This document shows, piece by piece, positions 6,056 to 13,269 of a stretch of 31,394 bases of DNA (position 1 is the stretch's first letter; each line of letters opens with the position of its first letter). Both the position numbers and the translations under genes were made by a program. This stretch comes from a virus, in the IMG/VR virus record IMGVR_UViG_3300030060_001315, positions 1 through 31,394 of that record; one strand, given 5' to 3'. The notes below the pieces were generated by a model that saw nothing but the letters and a program-made list of their open reading frames with translations, searched no databases and was not told where the DNA came from.

Positions 6056-6559
6056 TTAGTCTGTAGTATCTATTGAATCCTCTAATTTTTCAAATCTTTT
6101 TTCTTCTTGTTTGTAATTTGCAAGAGCTTTATTATAGAAAGTATCTAATTCTTTATATTCTGATGTAGGCTCCATTCCTAATTTTTTAATATTTTGAAAT
6201 AATGTATCAAGAGCATCTTTCATGTCCTTTAAAGTGTTTCTTAATTTTATTATAGATACACCAGCTGCTGAACGACCTTTTGATGTAGGTTTTTGTGTTT
6301 TTCTGTATGCGTCATTTGCTTCATCAAACCTTTTACGAGCAAGTTTATAATCTTCTACTCTTTTATTATTTTGAAAAATCAAACTATCAAATTGTCCAAT
6401 TTTTGTTAATGCATCTTTGTATAAAGATGTAACGGTGTTTTTGTATCTTGTGACTGTCTTAAAATCTTTTAACTCTATTTTTTTAGGCTCCTCTACTTTA
6501 GGTTTTTCCTGTATGTTAAACTCACTAAGATTCTTGTAAAATTTTTCTTTTTTATTCAT
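6056..6559 (-). CDS. Coiled-coil protein downstream of the portal
   Basis: This protein has 167 residues, almost entirely helical and highly charged, with long heptad-like stretches (about 35-75 and 100-165), no cysteines and no membrane segment. Lys and Glu dominate. It lies six bases after the portal stop and before the connector candidate. Possible roles are a head-associated internal protein, a scaffold-like helper or a neck component. I do not recognise the family. Confidence 0.6.
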   Translation of the reverse strand: MNKKEKFYKNLSEFNIQEKPKVEEPKKIELKDFKTVTRYKNTVTSLYKDALTKIGQFDSLIFQNNKRVEDYKLARKRFDEANDAYRKTQKPTSKGRSAAGVSIIKLRNTLKDMKDALDTLFQNIKKLGMEPTSEYKELDTFYNKALANYKQEEKRFEKLEDSIDTTD

Positions 6560-6565
6560 TTTTTA

Positions 6566-8674
6566 TTATTTTAATCCGCCTCTATTAGGCATGTTATATG
6601 GTATTCTACTTACTTTTTTATCGTTTGCTTTTGGTCTAAAACCTCTTGATCTAGCCTCTACTGTTCCTACTATGTCTGTAGCGTCTGTTATTTTTGTTCC
6701 TGTTGCTACCCCTAATTTATAAAAATATATTTTTCTACGCCAAAAATGAGAACAGTTTTTTCCTCCCTTATAAAACCAGATACTGTAAGTGTCCGCACCT
6801 CTAGGACCGAATCCAGGATTAACCGGTATACTACCCATCATTAATATATCTTCCTTACGATATACCTTACCTGCAGCCATCATTTTCTTACAAAACTCCC
6901 TTCCGTTTCCAGGATTTCTACCGGCAGCATATTCGTATCTAACTTTATACAAGTTAAAATCTCTGTCAATACCATCTTGTTCCGACCTACTACTTGGTCT
7001 TGCTGTTCCTGTTGTAGTTTTAAATTCGTATCTAGCTATATCGTTTAACTCATGTTCAAAATCAAAATCTTCATGCTCATCATCTACCTTAGTATCTGCA
7101 ACTAATGTCCATTCGTTCTCATCTATTTCTTCTCCATGTGTAGCTAAGAATTTATCTAACTCACTAGCTTGTATAGGAACACAATTAGGCACTTTTCTAC
7201 CATCTTTTATTTTATGTCCAATAGGTTCGTATCCACTCTGACATGGATTAGGACTTATCATTTCTTCTTTACAATTACACTCTCCAAGATCTAAGTCTTT
7301 TATCGTATCATGGTCTTTACAAGGCATGTAATATTCTTTACCATCTTGCGTATGTATATGATGTCCTTCACAACCTATTCTTTCTGCTTCAGCCTCCGCT
7401 TCTTCTATTGTATCAAACAAAGGTAATTCAATATTATCTGTAACAATACTACCTACCTTTGCAAACTCTTGTTCTTGTCCTGCTTCTAACGGTGGTAAAC
7501 CTAATTCTTCTCTAATTTCGTCTGTAGTCATTACCTCTTTCATATCCTCTAAAGTAAATTTAGAAGTAATAGGTTTATTTTGTATAAATTCAATAGGTAA
7601 CGCAATATTGTTTACATCTAATATTTTACTTATACATTTTAATATTGTATTTTGATAAGGTTTTACTACAGTATTTAAATATACCTCAAACGCACTGTTT
7701 AACTCATCTGCATTATTACCAAGTCCTGTATCGTTTTTAATACCCATTAACATAGGAGAAGTAACTCTGTGACCTGTAAGTATATTTTGTACTAAAAGTT
7801 CCTGTAACGCAAGGTATTGTTTGTCTGCGTTAGCTACAGCTATTGGTGTTATTGTAGGTGTCTTAGTTTGATCGTCTGAGAAAGTTAATACAAACTTACC
7901 ACTAGCTTTCGCACCTGTAAATTTATTCTTTATACTATTTTCTATTTGAAATCTTTCTTGCTCTGTAGGAATACCATTGGCAAATGAAATAAAATAACTA
8001 CCACTAAATCCATTTTCTATATTTGATAAGTGAAATTCTGCAACTCTTTGATCTATTAAAGCCCAATTACAAGCGGCTGTATAATCCGGTGTGTAGTATA
8101 TGTCCATATTAGGACTGTATGTTCCGGAATACATGATTTGACTAGGGCTTGTTCTGTCATTCATGTTAAATGCAGGTACTTTATGAGGTTTGTTTTTTCT
8201 AGTGTTACTCCAATCAGAACAAACATAATAATATTCTACTCTACCTAATTTATTAGGTTTACCTGCTCTTATTCTTTCTACAGGTACATGATATATTTCT
8301 GCTATTTCTGTTCTAGTTTGATTCCATATAATGTTAATAGCAAAACCTCCCTGTAGTTTGTAGTCAAATGCTAGTTTCTTAATAACCTCATGTAGTGTTT
8401 CGTTAGAATTTGCCTGTGCTAAAAATCTTCTTAATTTAGCGTCAGCGTCTACATTATCATTCTCATCAATCATAATACCTTCACCTGCAATCATATCAGA
8501 TGTAGCGTTTATAATTGCCGCATGAGTACTAGAATTGTAATATAAATCTATAAGAAATTGAGGATATAAATTTGCCCAGTTTTCTGTACCATACTCAATC
8601 CAATCCTTAGATATATTTTCTATAACTTTTGGAGCTGTCTGTGTTTCTAAATTTATATTTAATATCTTATCCAT
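6566..8674 (-). CDS. Portal protein with Cys-rich C-terminal extension
   Basis: This 702-residue protein has an SPP1/HK97-type portal core at residues about 20-400: 'YPQFLIDLYYNSSTHAAIIN', 'DYKLQGGFAINIIWNQ', 'YHVPVERIRAG' and a long helical stem (about 285-350). The ring is the vertex for DNA packaging and tail attachment. The extension from about 420 is not part of a normal portal. It holds a Cys/His block (GCEGHHIHT 434-442, C452, H455, C466, C468), a block with C478 and C498 (NPCQSGYEPIGHK, DGRKVPNCVP), an acidic linker and a last domain (about 570-700) with 'GREFCKKMMAAGKVYRKEDI' and 'PRGADTYSIWFYKGGKNC'. Similar modules appear on head proteins of other Bacteroidota phages. Confidence 0.8.
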   Translation of the reverse strand: MDKILNINLETQTAPKVIENISKDWIEYGTENWANLYPQFLIDLYYNSSTHAAIINATSDMIAGEGIMIDENDNVDADAKLRRFLAQANSNETLHEVIKKLAFDYKLQGGFAINIIWNQTRTEIAEIYHVPVERIRAGKPNKLGRVEYYYVCSDWSNTRKNKPHKVPAFNMNDRTSPSQIMYSGTYSPNMDIYYTPDYTAACNWALIDQRVAEFHLSNIENGFSGSYFISFANGIPTEQERFQIENSIKNKFTGAKASGKFVLTFSDDQTKTPTITPIAVANADKQYLALQELLVQNILTGHRVTSPMLMGIKNDTGLGNNADELNSAFEVYLNTVVKPYQNTILKCISKILDVNNIALPIEFIQNKPITSKFTLEDMKEVMTTDEIREELGLPPLEAGQEQEFAKVGSIVTDNIELPLFDTIEEAEAEAERIGCEGHHIHTQDGKEYYMPCKDHDTIKDLDLGECNCKEEMISPNPCQSGYEPIGHKIKDGRKVPNCVPIQASELDKFLATHGEEIDENEWTLVADTKVDDEHEDFDFEHELNDIARYEFKTTTGTARPSSRSEQDGIDRDFNLYKVRYEYAAGRNPGNGREFCKKMMAAGKVYRKEDILMMGSIPVNPGFGPRGADTYSIWFYKGGKNCSHFWRRKIYFYKLGVATGTKITDATDIVGTVEARSRGFRPKANDKKVSRIPYNMPNRGGLK

Positions 8675-9363
8675 TATATATTATTTAAATGTGCTTGTAA
8701 ATTAGAACGATCAGAACTAGACAATACAGTATTTGTTATTACTATTTCTTTACAAATTCCATCAAATGCACCTAATAACCTATCTAAATTAAAAGTTTCG
8801 CTATTTTCTATTTCAGAATCTTGTTGTACTCCGTTTAAATATGCACGACAATTACTACTTCCGTCACGTTCAAAACCTATATTAAAAAAAGTACCTGTAC
8901 TAATACTTGTATCGTAATTCATAGCAGAACCCCCACCTATCTTTGCACGTAATTGTAAAGTAGAATGTACCCTAAAAAAATCATCGTCTGAAGCTCCTGT
9001 TGCATCGTTAAACATTACATCGTTTGCACCTGAACTTATAGTATCAAACTTTAATCTTGCATAAAAAGCAAACTGTCCTGTGAAATTAATTTGTGTAATA
9101 TCTAATTTATTGTTACCTGTACCTTCTATACCCCCTGTTGCTGCGTCAAATGTAAACCTTGTTGCAGCACCTGTTGCGTTATTATTATTACCGGACTGAT
9201 CACGCCAACCATGCACAGCGTCGTTATCTTCACAAGCAGTACCATCACTTTCGGTAATATCTGTATTATTTTGCAACCAAATTGTTAACCCTGATAAATT
9301 ACTTGGATTCCAAGAACTATTAATATAATACCTACCTAAAGAATTTGTAAGTCCCAGTTTCAT
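8674..9363 (-). CDS. LamG / concanavalin-type lectin-like virion protein
   Basis: This 229-residue, beta-rich protein starts with a short anchor-like N-terminal part, then 'LSGLTIWLQNN' and 'VHGWRDQSGNNNNATGAA'. It ends with 'YLNGVQQDSEIENSETFNL', 'FDGICKEIVITNTVLSSSDR' and a final helix. This arrangement is the usual LamG/ConA-like jelly-roll signature. Such domains bind polysaccharide, so it is probably an adhesin on the head or tail. It lies between small virion genes and the portal, sharing TAATG-type junctions on both sides. Confidence 0.6.
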   Translation of the reverse strand: MKLGLTNSLGRYYINSSWNPSNLSGLTIWLQNNTDITESDGTACEDNDAVHGWRDQSGNNNNATGAATRFTFDAATGGIEGTGNNKLDITQINFTGQFAFYARLKFDTISSGANDVMFNDATGASDDDFFRVHSTLQLRAKIGGGSAMNYDTSISTGTFFNIGFERDGSSNCRAYLNGVQQDSEIENSETFNLDRLLGAFDGICKEIVITNTVLSSSDRSNLQAHLNNI

Positions 9364-9647
9364 TATAGTGTATCGTTCTTATAAACTAATGCTAATCCTG
9401 TTCCTGATAATGTTATTGCTGTAAAGTTAAGAAACAATGTTGTACCTGCAGCATACGTTCTATGTAAATCTGCATCTGTTCCTGTTACATTACTACCTGT
9501 TGTTATAGCAGCTATTGTAGTTTCTACAGGAAAGTGTACTGCATAATAACTAACACCAGTAACTGCTGCTATAGCGTCTGTATCTTCTATTATTGTAACT
9601 GCTCCCTTACCTAATTGTTCTCCTAATAATTCTTGTGTACTATCCAT
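9363..9647 (-). CDS. Small beta-rich virion protein
   Basis: This protein has 94 residues, poor in charge and rich in Thr, Ala, Gly and Val, with alternating short strands ('GVSYYAVHFPVETTIAAIT', then 'GTTLFLNFTAITLSGTGLA'). This composition is typical of small capsid-decoration or tail-associated proteins. Its stop overlaps the start of the lectin-like gene, so the two may form one adhesion unit. No enzyme motif is visible. Confidence 0.55.
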   Translation of the reverse strand: MDSTQELLGEQLGKGAVTIIEDTDAIAAVTGVSYYAVHFPVETTIAAITTGSNVTGTDADLHRTYAAGTTLFLNFTAITLSGTGLALVYKNDTL

Positions 9648-9651
9648 AATT

Positions 9652-10128
9652 TTAATTTGTATATAAATAATTTGTTTGTGTTGTAGGTTCGTATTTTGAA
9701 TATCTAACCTGTTCCGATCCTACTGTTTCTTGTATATATAGTTTTCCTTCTTCTACCTTACCTCTTACAACTCCGTTATTATCATTTACTGTTAATGTTT
9801 CTGTTTCAGAGTTAGGTGCGTTTGTATCATTTACAGCAACCGTACCATTCCAAGTAACTTCGTACACCTCATACTTCCAAAATCCGTAAGGTTTGAAATT
9901 TATATTCCCTGTAAATATATTCTCAGAAGTGTTGTGTGTAAAGGTATTTTTAACATATCTTTCGTTAGTAGTACCTTTTGTTCCGTATGCGTATTTTATA
10001 TCCCCTGTCATATCACATATAAACTTAAATAAATACCTTACTTTATTTTCTAATACAGATGTATTAATTCTCCTTTCTTCTAAACTTAAGTATGTATCTA
10101 TATTACTCCCGTAAACTCCTGTTATCAT
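9652..10128 (-). CDS. Virion structural protein, fibre or collar candidate
   Basis: This protein has 158 residues, mostly beta-strand. Features include 'VRYLFKFICDMTGDIKYAYG', 'FTHNTSENIFTGNINFKPYG', 'WKYEVYEVTW' and 'GVVRGKVEEGKLYIQE'. The Phe/Tyr/Trp-rich strands and the last part resemble accessory virion proteins near the capsid cluster in related phages. Its start is preceded directly by the CCCTTTATATAT motif at 10130-10141. It is the second gene after the terminator at 10327-10359, so it may be controlled separately from the capsid genes upstream. Confidence 0.5.
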   Translation of the reverse strand: MITGVYGSNIDTYLSLEERRINTSVLENKVRYLFKFICDMTGDIKYAYGTKGTTNERYVKNTFTHNTSENIFTGNINFKPYGFWKYEVYEVTWNGTVAVNDTNAPNSETETLTVNDNNGVVRGKVEEGKLYIQETVGSEQVRYSKYEPTTQTNYLYTN

Positions 10129-10129
10129 A

Positions 10130-10141
10130 ATATATAAAGGG
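10130..10141 (-). promoter_or_regulatory. Leader motif CCCTTTATATAT, copy 1
   Basis: The minus strand reads CCCTTTATATAT, one T, then the ATG of the 158-aa virion gene. The same 12-mer with the same one-base gap precedes the ATG at 22805. Two further copies lie at 12613-12624 and 27636-27647. The exact repetition suggests a translation-initiation element, RNA-processing site or phage promoter. Confidence 0.45.
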
Positions 10142-10153
10142 AATAATAAGGAT

Positions 10154-10309
10154 TTATTTGTCTTTTGTAGTCTTAGAGGTACTTTTTTTAGTAAAATAGT
10201 CCTGAAGGCCTAACGGCTCTACTTGATTTGATCTAACGGTGTCTAAGACTATCGTATAACCGCCTGTTGATATTATATGTCCTTTGTATTTAGATTTTAA
10301 TGTATACAT
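10154..10309 (-). CDS. 51-aa small protein between terminator and virion genes
   Basis: A 52-codon frame with an ATG preceded by an AT-rich leader fills most of the space between the terminator and the next gene. The product starts MYTLKSKYKGHIISTGGYTI, continues 'VLDTVRSNQVEPLGLQDYF' and ends with a Lys/Ser/Thr-rich tail. Codons are like those of its neighbours. The N-terminal part looks like a small beta domain. It lies at the place where related phages have small head or neck proteins; the function is not recognised. Confidence 0.55.
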   Translation of the reverse strand: MYTLKSKYKGHIISTGGYTIVLDTVRSNQVEPLGLQDYFTKKSTSKTTKDK

Positions 10310-10326
10310 AATAATTTTTTAAAGTT

Positions 10327-10359
10327 AAAAAAAAAGGGAGTTATTACACTCCCCTTTTT
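10327..10359. terminator. Bidirectional intrinsic terminator
   Basis: A-run, GGGAGT, loop TATTAC, ACTCCC plus one unpaired C, T-run: a symmetrical stem flanked by nine A and five T residues. On the minus strand the hairpin is followed by a long T-run, so it should stop transcripts leaving the tail-tube candidate gene. It is the clearest factor-independent terminator in the window, placed inside the structural region. Confidence 0.75.
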
Positions 10360-10375
10360 AAATATATAAAGTTCC

Positions 10376-10930
10376 TTATGCGTGTATCGTTGTTAATGTA
10401 AAGTTATCAAAAGGAACGGAAGAATATTGTCCTAACCTTAGACAAGGAAAGCTTTCTTGTGCTGTAAAGGTTAAATCGTATCCATTCATGTCACCAAATG
10501 CTGCTCCGGAATTAGCAGTACCTGCAGTTAATTCACATCCGTTTTCTACTCCAAACGCCCAGATCTCATTTTTACCTCCTGTTTGTTGATGTAATTCTAC
10601 AAATATAATTAATCTGTTTTGTGCTAATAGTTTAATTTCGTTTCTATCATCTAGTGTTAATTTGTGAAGCTTAAGGTTAATAACGCCTTCATAAAATACA
10701 GTACCATTTTCTACTGACGCAGTTATAGTTTCTACCATACTTGCTTGTCCTTTTGGTATCTTGTATCTATAATAACCATCACTATACCCTCCAGCTCCTG
10801 CAATTTGTGTCAAAGCACCGGATGAATGTGTAATAGTCAAATCTTCATGTTGTGCAAAGTAAATGTTCTTTACACCACCCATGATGTCTTTACAATCCAA
10901 TCCTCTACTTCTAGTTAATTCACAAGCCAT
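10376..10930 (-). CDS. Major tail (tube) protein candidate
   Basis: This protein has 184 residues. The N-terminal 'MACELTRSRGLDCKDIMGGV' followed by 'NIYFAQHEDL' is a typical opening of an abundant virion protein found right after the major capsid gene in Bacteroidota phages. Later parts are beta-rich: 'GVINLKLHKLTLDDRNEIKL', 'RLIIFVELHQQTGGKNEIWA', 'GDMNGYDLTFTAQE'. This pattern suits a tail-tube fold with an inserted hairpin. It is followed by a strong terminator, as expected for a gene needed in large amounts. A head-decoration role cannot be excluded. Confidence 0.5.
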   Translation of the reverse strand: MACELTRSRGLDCKDIMGGVKNIYFAQHEDLTITHSSGALTQIAGAGGYSDGYYRYKIPKGQASMVETITASVENGTVFYEGVINLKLHKLTLDDRNEIKLLAQNRLIIFVELHQQTGGKNEIWAFGVENGCELTAGTANSGAAFGDMNGYDLTFTAQESFPCLRLGQYSSVPFDNFTLTTIHA

Positions 10931-10955
10931 ATTGTTATAGTTTTAAAGGTTAATA

Positions 10956-11861
10956 TTAGTTTACTCTTACAATGTCTCCTCCCTGAGCATGTTGCGTACC
11001 TCCTGTAAATCTAACAACAACTCTTATGTTATCTGATCCATCTAAAGCAGACATATCTAACATTCTAATCTCTGCATGGTCTGATACTAAGTCAGTTCCA
11101 AAGAATAAGTTAGAAGTTTGAGCTGCTATAAGTCCATTGTCTACCATACCTGGAAGTACAGCGATGTTTATTCCATTATACATTGGCTTAAATCCATCTC
11201 CCATGTTGTAAAGTCTTTCATATCCTAAAGCTGCTTGATTCTCTAAGTATAATCTGTAAGAAGATACACTCATATAGATATATAAATCCTCTTTAGTATA
11301 TACAGCAGAAGGAATGTTTTCTGTAACCTTAGCTAAATTCTCATCTATATTTGCGTTTGTAAATGCAGTACCTGCACCACCTTGAGCATCTACCTCAACA
11401 GAAGTACCATCTCCGTTTAGGTTTAGGTTTATACCATCAAATTGTCCAGCGTTTGAGCTGTTACCATCCCATATATTAGTTTCCACATGATCTGCAATAA
11501 CATCAGCTAAGTGTGAAATAACAAATGCTGTAAAGTCAGCAGACATTCCGTTGTTAGAAGCTCCTGCTCTCATTTGTGCTGCTTGCCAATCTGCTAATAA
11601 ATCTTTTTTACATAAATCTACATTAATTTGTAGCTCTTTTGGATTAAGTACTCTTTCTGTCAATGTAAGTGTACCAGCGTCTGTAAAGTCGCAAGTAGCG
11701 TCTACAATAAGTCCAGAAGTAGCAACCTTTGTAATGTTTCTCTTAAATTTTACATTCTCTAATACAGTCAAAAACTCCATTGACTTACTAGACTTAAGGG
11801 CTGCTGCGATATACTGACCAGCATGTTCCCCTGCGTAATTACTTGTAATTGAAAATCCCAT
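10956..11861 (-). CDS. Major capsid protein (HK97-fold)
   Basis: This 301-residue protein is preceded by the protease and scaffold genes, as expected for the major capsid protein. It opens with 'GEHAGQYIAAALKSSKSMEF' (N-arm), followed by an E-loop-like strand region, a long helix ('ADFTAFVISHLADVIADHVE') and a beta-rich A-domain ('GINIAVLPGMVDNGLIA', 'NLFFGTDLVSDHAEIRMLD'). It ends 'RFTGGTQHAQGGDIVRVN'. This order of arm, loop, spine helix and A-domain fits an HK97-like capsid. A cleavage site for the protease is not obvious. Confidence 0.75.
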   Translation of the reverse strand: MGFSITSNYAGEHAGQYIAAALKSSKSMEFLTVLENVKFKRNITKVATSGLIVDATCDFTDAGTLTLTERVLNPKELQINVDLCKKDLLADWQAAQMRAGASNNGMSADFTAFVISHLADVIADHVETNIWDGNSSNAGQFDGINLNLNGDGTSVEVDAQGGAGTAFTNANIDENLAKVTENIPSAVYTKEDLYIYMSVSSYRLYLENQAALGYERLYNMGDGFKPMYNGINIAVLPGMVDNGLIAAQTSNLFFGTDLVSDHAEIRMLDMSALDGSDNIRVVVRFTGGTQHAQGGDIVRVN

Positions 11862-11876
11862 CTCTTTTTATTTTTT

Positions 11877-12593
11877 TTAGTTATTATTCAAGTTATACAT
11901 AAATCTTTCTTTAGCGCTCATATCTTTATACGCTTTGTTAGATTTTATTTTGTTAGTTTTAGAAAATTTGTTTGTTGTAATAGGCTCAGCGGCAGGTTTT
12001 GCCGATAATTCTACAACTTGTTTCTGAAGATCAATAGTTTCTTCCTCTAAAGTTTCTTTGTATCCTTTTAATGTTTCCATTTCAGCAGATAACTCAGATA
12101 ATTCTGTTTTAAACTCAGAAAGTAATTCAGATACTACATTAGAAACCTCACTAATAAGTTCCTCTTTGTTAAACTCTATTTCCTCAGTAGTTTTGATTTT
12201 TTTAGGATGTCTAGCTTCTGTAACTTCCGAAGGTTCTTCTACTTCTTCAATAATTTCCTCTTCCATTTTTACATCATCTTCATCTTTGTAGTCCTCATCC
12301 TCTTTACCTGCTTCTTCTTCTTCCGGATCTTCTTCCTCTTCTTCCATGATTTCAGCAACTTTACCTTCTTCCTCTACCTTAAAAGATACACCATCTTCTA
12401 TTTTATATTCTCCTTCCGGTAGTGGTATAGTCGTACCATCTTCTGTAAGAACGGAAACATCAACACCAGCTTCTAAAGCGTCTGCGCTTGATACTATTGT
12501 AGTACCATCCTCTAGTTTAGCCTGATACTCAAGTGTTACCTCAGTTTCTTGGCTTAATCCTAAAGCTTTTAAAATTTGTTCTTTGATTTCCAT
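11877..12593 (-). CDS. Acidic scaffold-like capsid assembly protein
   Basis: This protein has 238 residues. Residues 1-75 form a compact repeat-like domain ('DGTTIVSSADALEAGVDVSV', 'GTTIPLPEGEYKIEDGVSF'). Then come an extremely acidic stretch (about 82-122, mostly Glu and Asp) and a coiled coil (about 140-200, 'LISEVSNVVSELLSEFKTEL'). The basic C terminus ('NKAYKDMSAKERFMYNLNNN') may contact capsid subunits. This architecture and its place between protease and major capsid genes are typical of a scaffold removed during maturation. It is likely cut by the neighbouring protease. Confidence 0.65.
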   Translation of the reverse strand: MEIKEQILKALGLSQETEVTLEYQAKLEDGTTIVSSADALEAGVDVSVLTEDGTTIPLPEGEYKIEDGVSFKVEEEGKVAEIMEEEEEDPEEEEAGKEDEDYKDEDDVKMEEEIIEEVEEPSEVTEARHPKKIKTTEEIEFNKEELISEVSNVVSELLSEFKTELSELSAEMETLKGYKETLEEETIDLQKQVVELSAKPAAEPITTNKFSKTNKIKSNKAYKDMSAKERFMYNLNNN

Positions 12594-12612
12594 AATAAAT
12601 ATATTTGTTATA

Positions 12613-12624
12613 ATATATAAAGGG
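12613..12624 (-). promoter_or_regulatory. Leader motif CCCTTTATATAT, copy 2
   Basis: This is the same 12-mer on the minus strand as at the other three sites, here 19 bases upstream of the scaffold ATG at 12593 instead of directly next to it. The larger distance argues that the motif is not simply part of the start codon context. Confidence 0.4.
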
Positions 12625-12636
12625 AGTTTTTTTGTG

Positions 12637-13260
12637 TTATTTGATTTTCAAAATACTTGCTAACGCTTCTAACACTTCTTCATCTGTAAATTTAGGCTTA
12701 CTTAACGCCTCCATTTTATCTACAAAGTATCCTTCTATACTCAAACCTTTTAATTCTCCTTCTTTTATCCTATTCCACATGTCTTCATTATCTATTTTCA
12801 TTTTAACAAACCATGTTCCATCCGGTAGATCAAATCCATACAGTTTTGACTTGTCCATATCCCCTTCCTTTATCCAACTTTCTATCGTTACAACACCTGT
12901 AACCTTACTTTCATGTTGATATGTCGCCTTATGATGGTTATTATACCTTAAATACATCTCTGAAGCCTGTCTTACAGTATCTTTTGAAAAAAATACATAA
13001 TAATCTTGGTCTGTATCAGCATCGTACCTATAAATTTGTTTGTTAGGTATAAGCGCAGGACTTACTAACATTCGTTTTTCTTCATCTACCTTTGCAAGGG
13101 TAAGATTATTCTTAGATTTATCAAAATATACAAAGTCTACCTCTATTGCGGGATCTGTAACTAATGAAATAGCGTCTATTGCTAAGTCTTTGTTGTCTTC
13201 ACTAATTACTAACTCAGTAATCTTATGATATTTCTTTTTTTTCTTTTTCTTTTTTGCCAT
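12637..13260 (-). CDS. XkdF-like prohead protease
   Basis: This 207-residue protein has the features of the XkdF putative serine protease family: 'PALIPNKQIYRY' (68-79), 'YYVFFSKDTVRQASEMYL', a conserved His (H116 in YQHES), 'VTIESWI' (124-130), 'LPDGTWFVKMKI' (145-156) and 'KGLSIEGYFV' (171-180). These make a likely His/Ser catalytic pair for processing of scaffold and capsid during head maturation. Its place before the scaffold and capsid genes supports this. The N terminus is odd: MA followed by eight Lys residues, encoded by A-rich codons prone to polymerase or ribosome slippage. Confidence 0.75.
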   Translation of the reverse strand: MAKKKKKKKKYHKITELVISEDNKDLAIDAISLVTDPAIEVDFVYFDKSKNNLTLAKVDEEKRMLVSPALIPNKQIYRYDADTDQDYYVFFSKDTVRQASEMYLRYNNHHKATYQHESKVTGVVTIESWIKEGDMDKSKLYGFDLPDGTWFVKMKIDNEDMWNRIKEGELKGLSIEGYFVDKMEALSKPKFTDEEVLEALASILKIK

Positions 13261-13269
13261 AATTTTATA

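Noticed and set aside
6789-7241. Long plus-strand open frame (150 codons) opposite the portal
   Set aside because: It mirrors the C-terminal portal codons, has no leader of its own and no believable protein pattern; the minus-strand gene explains it.
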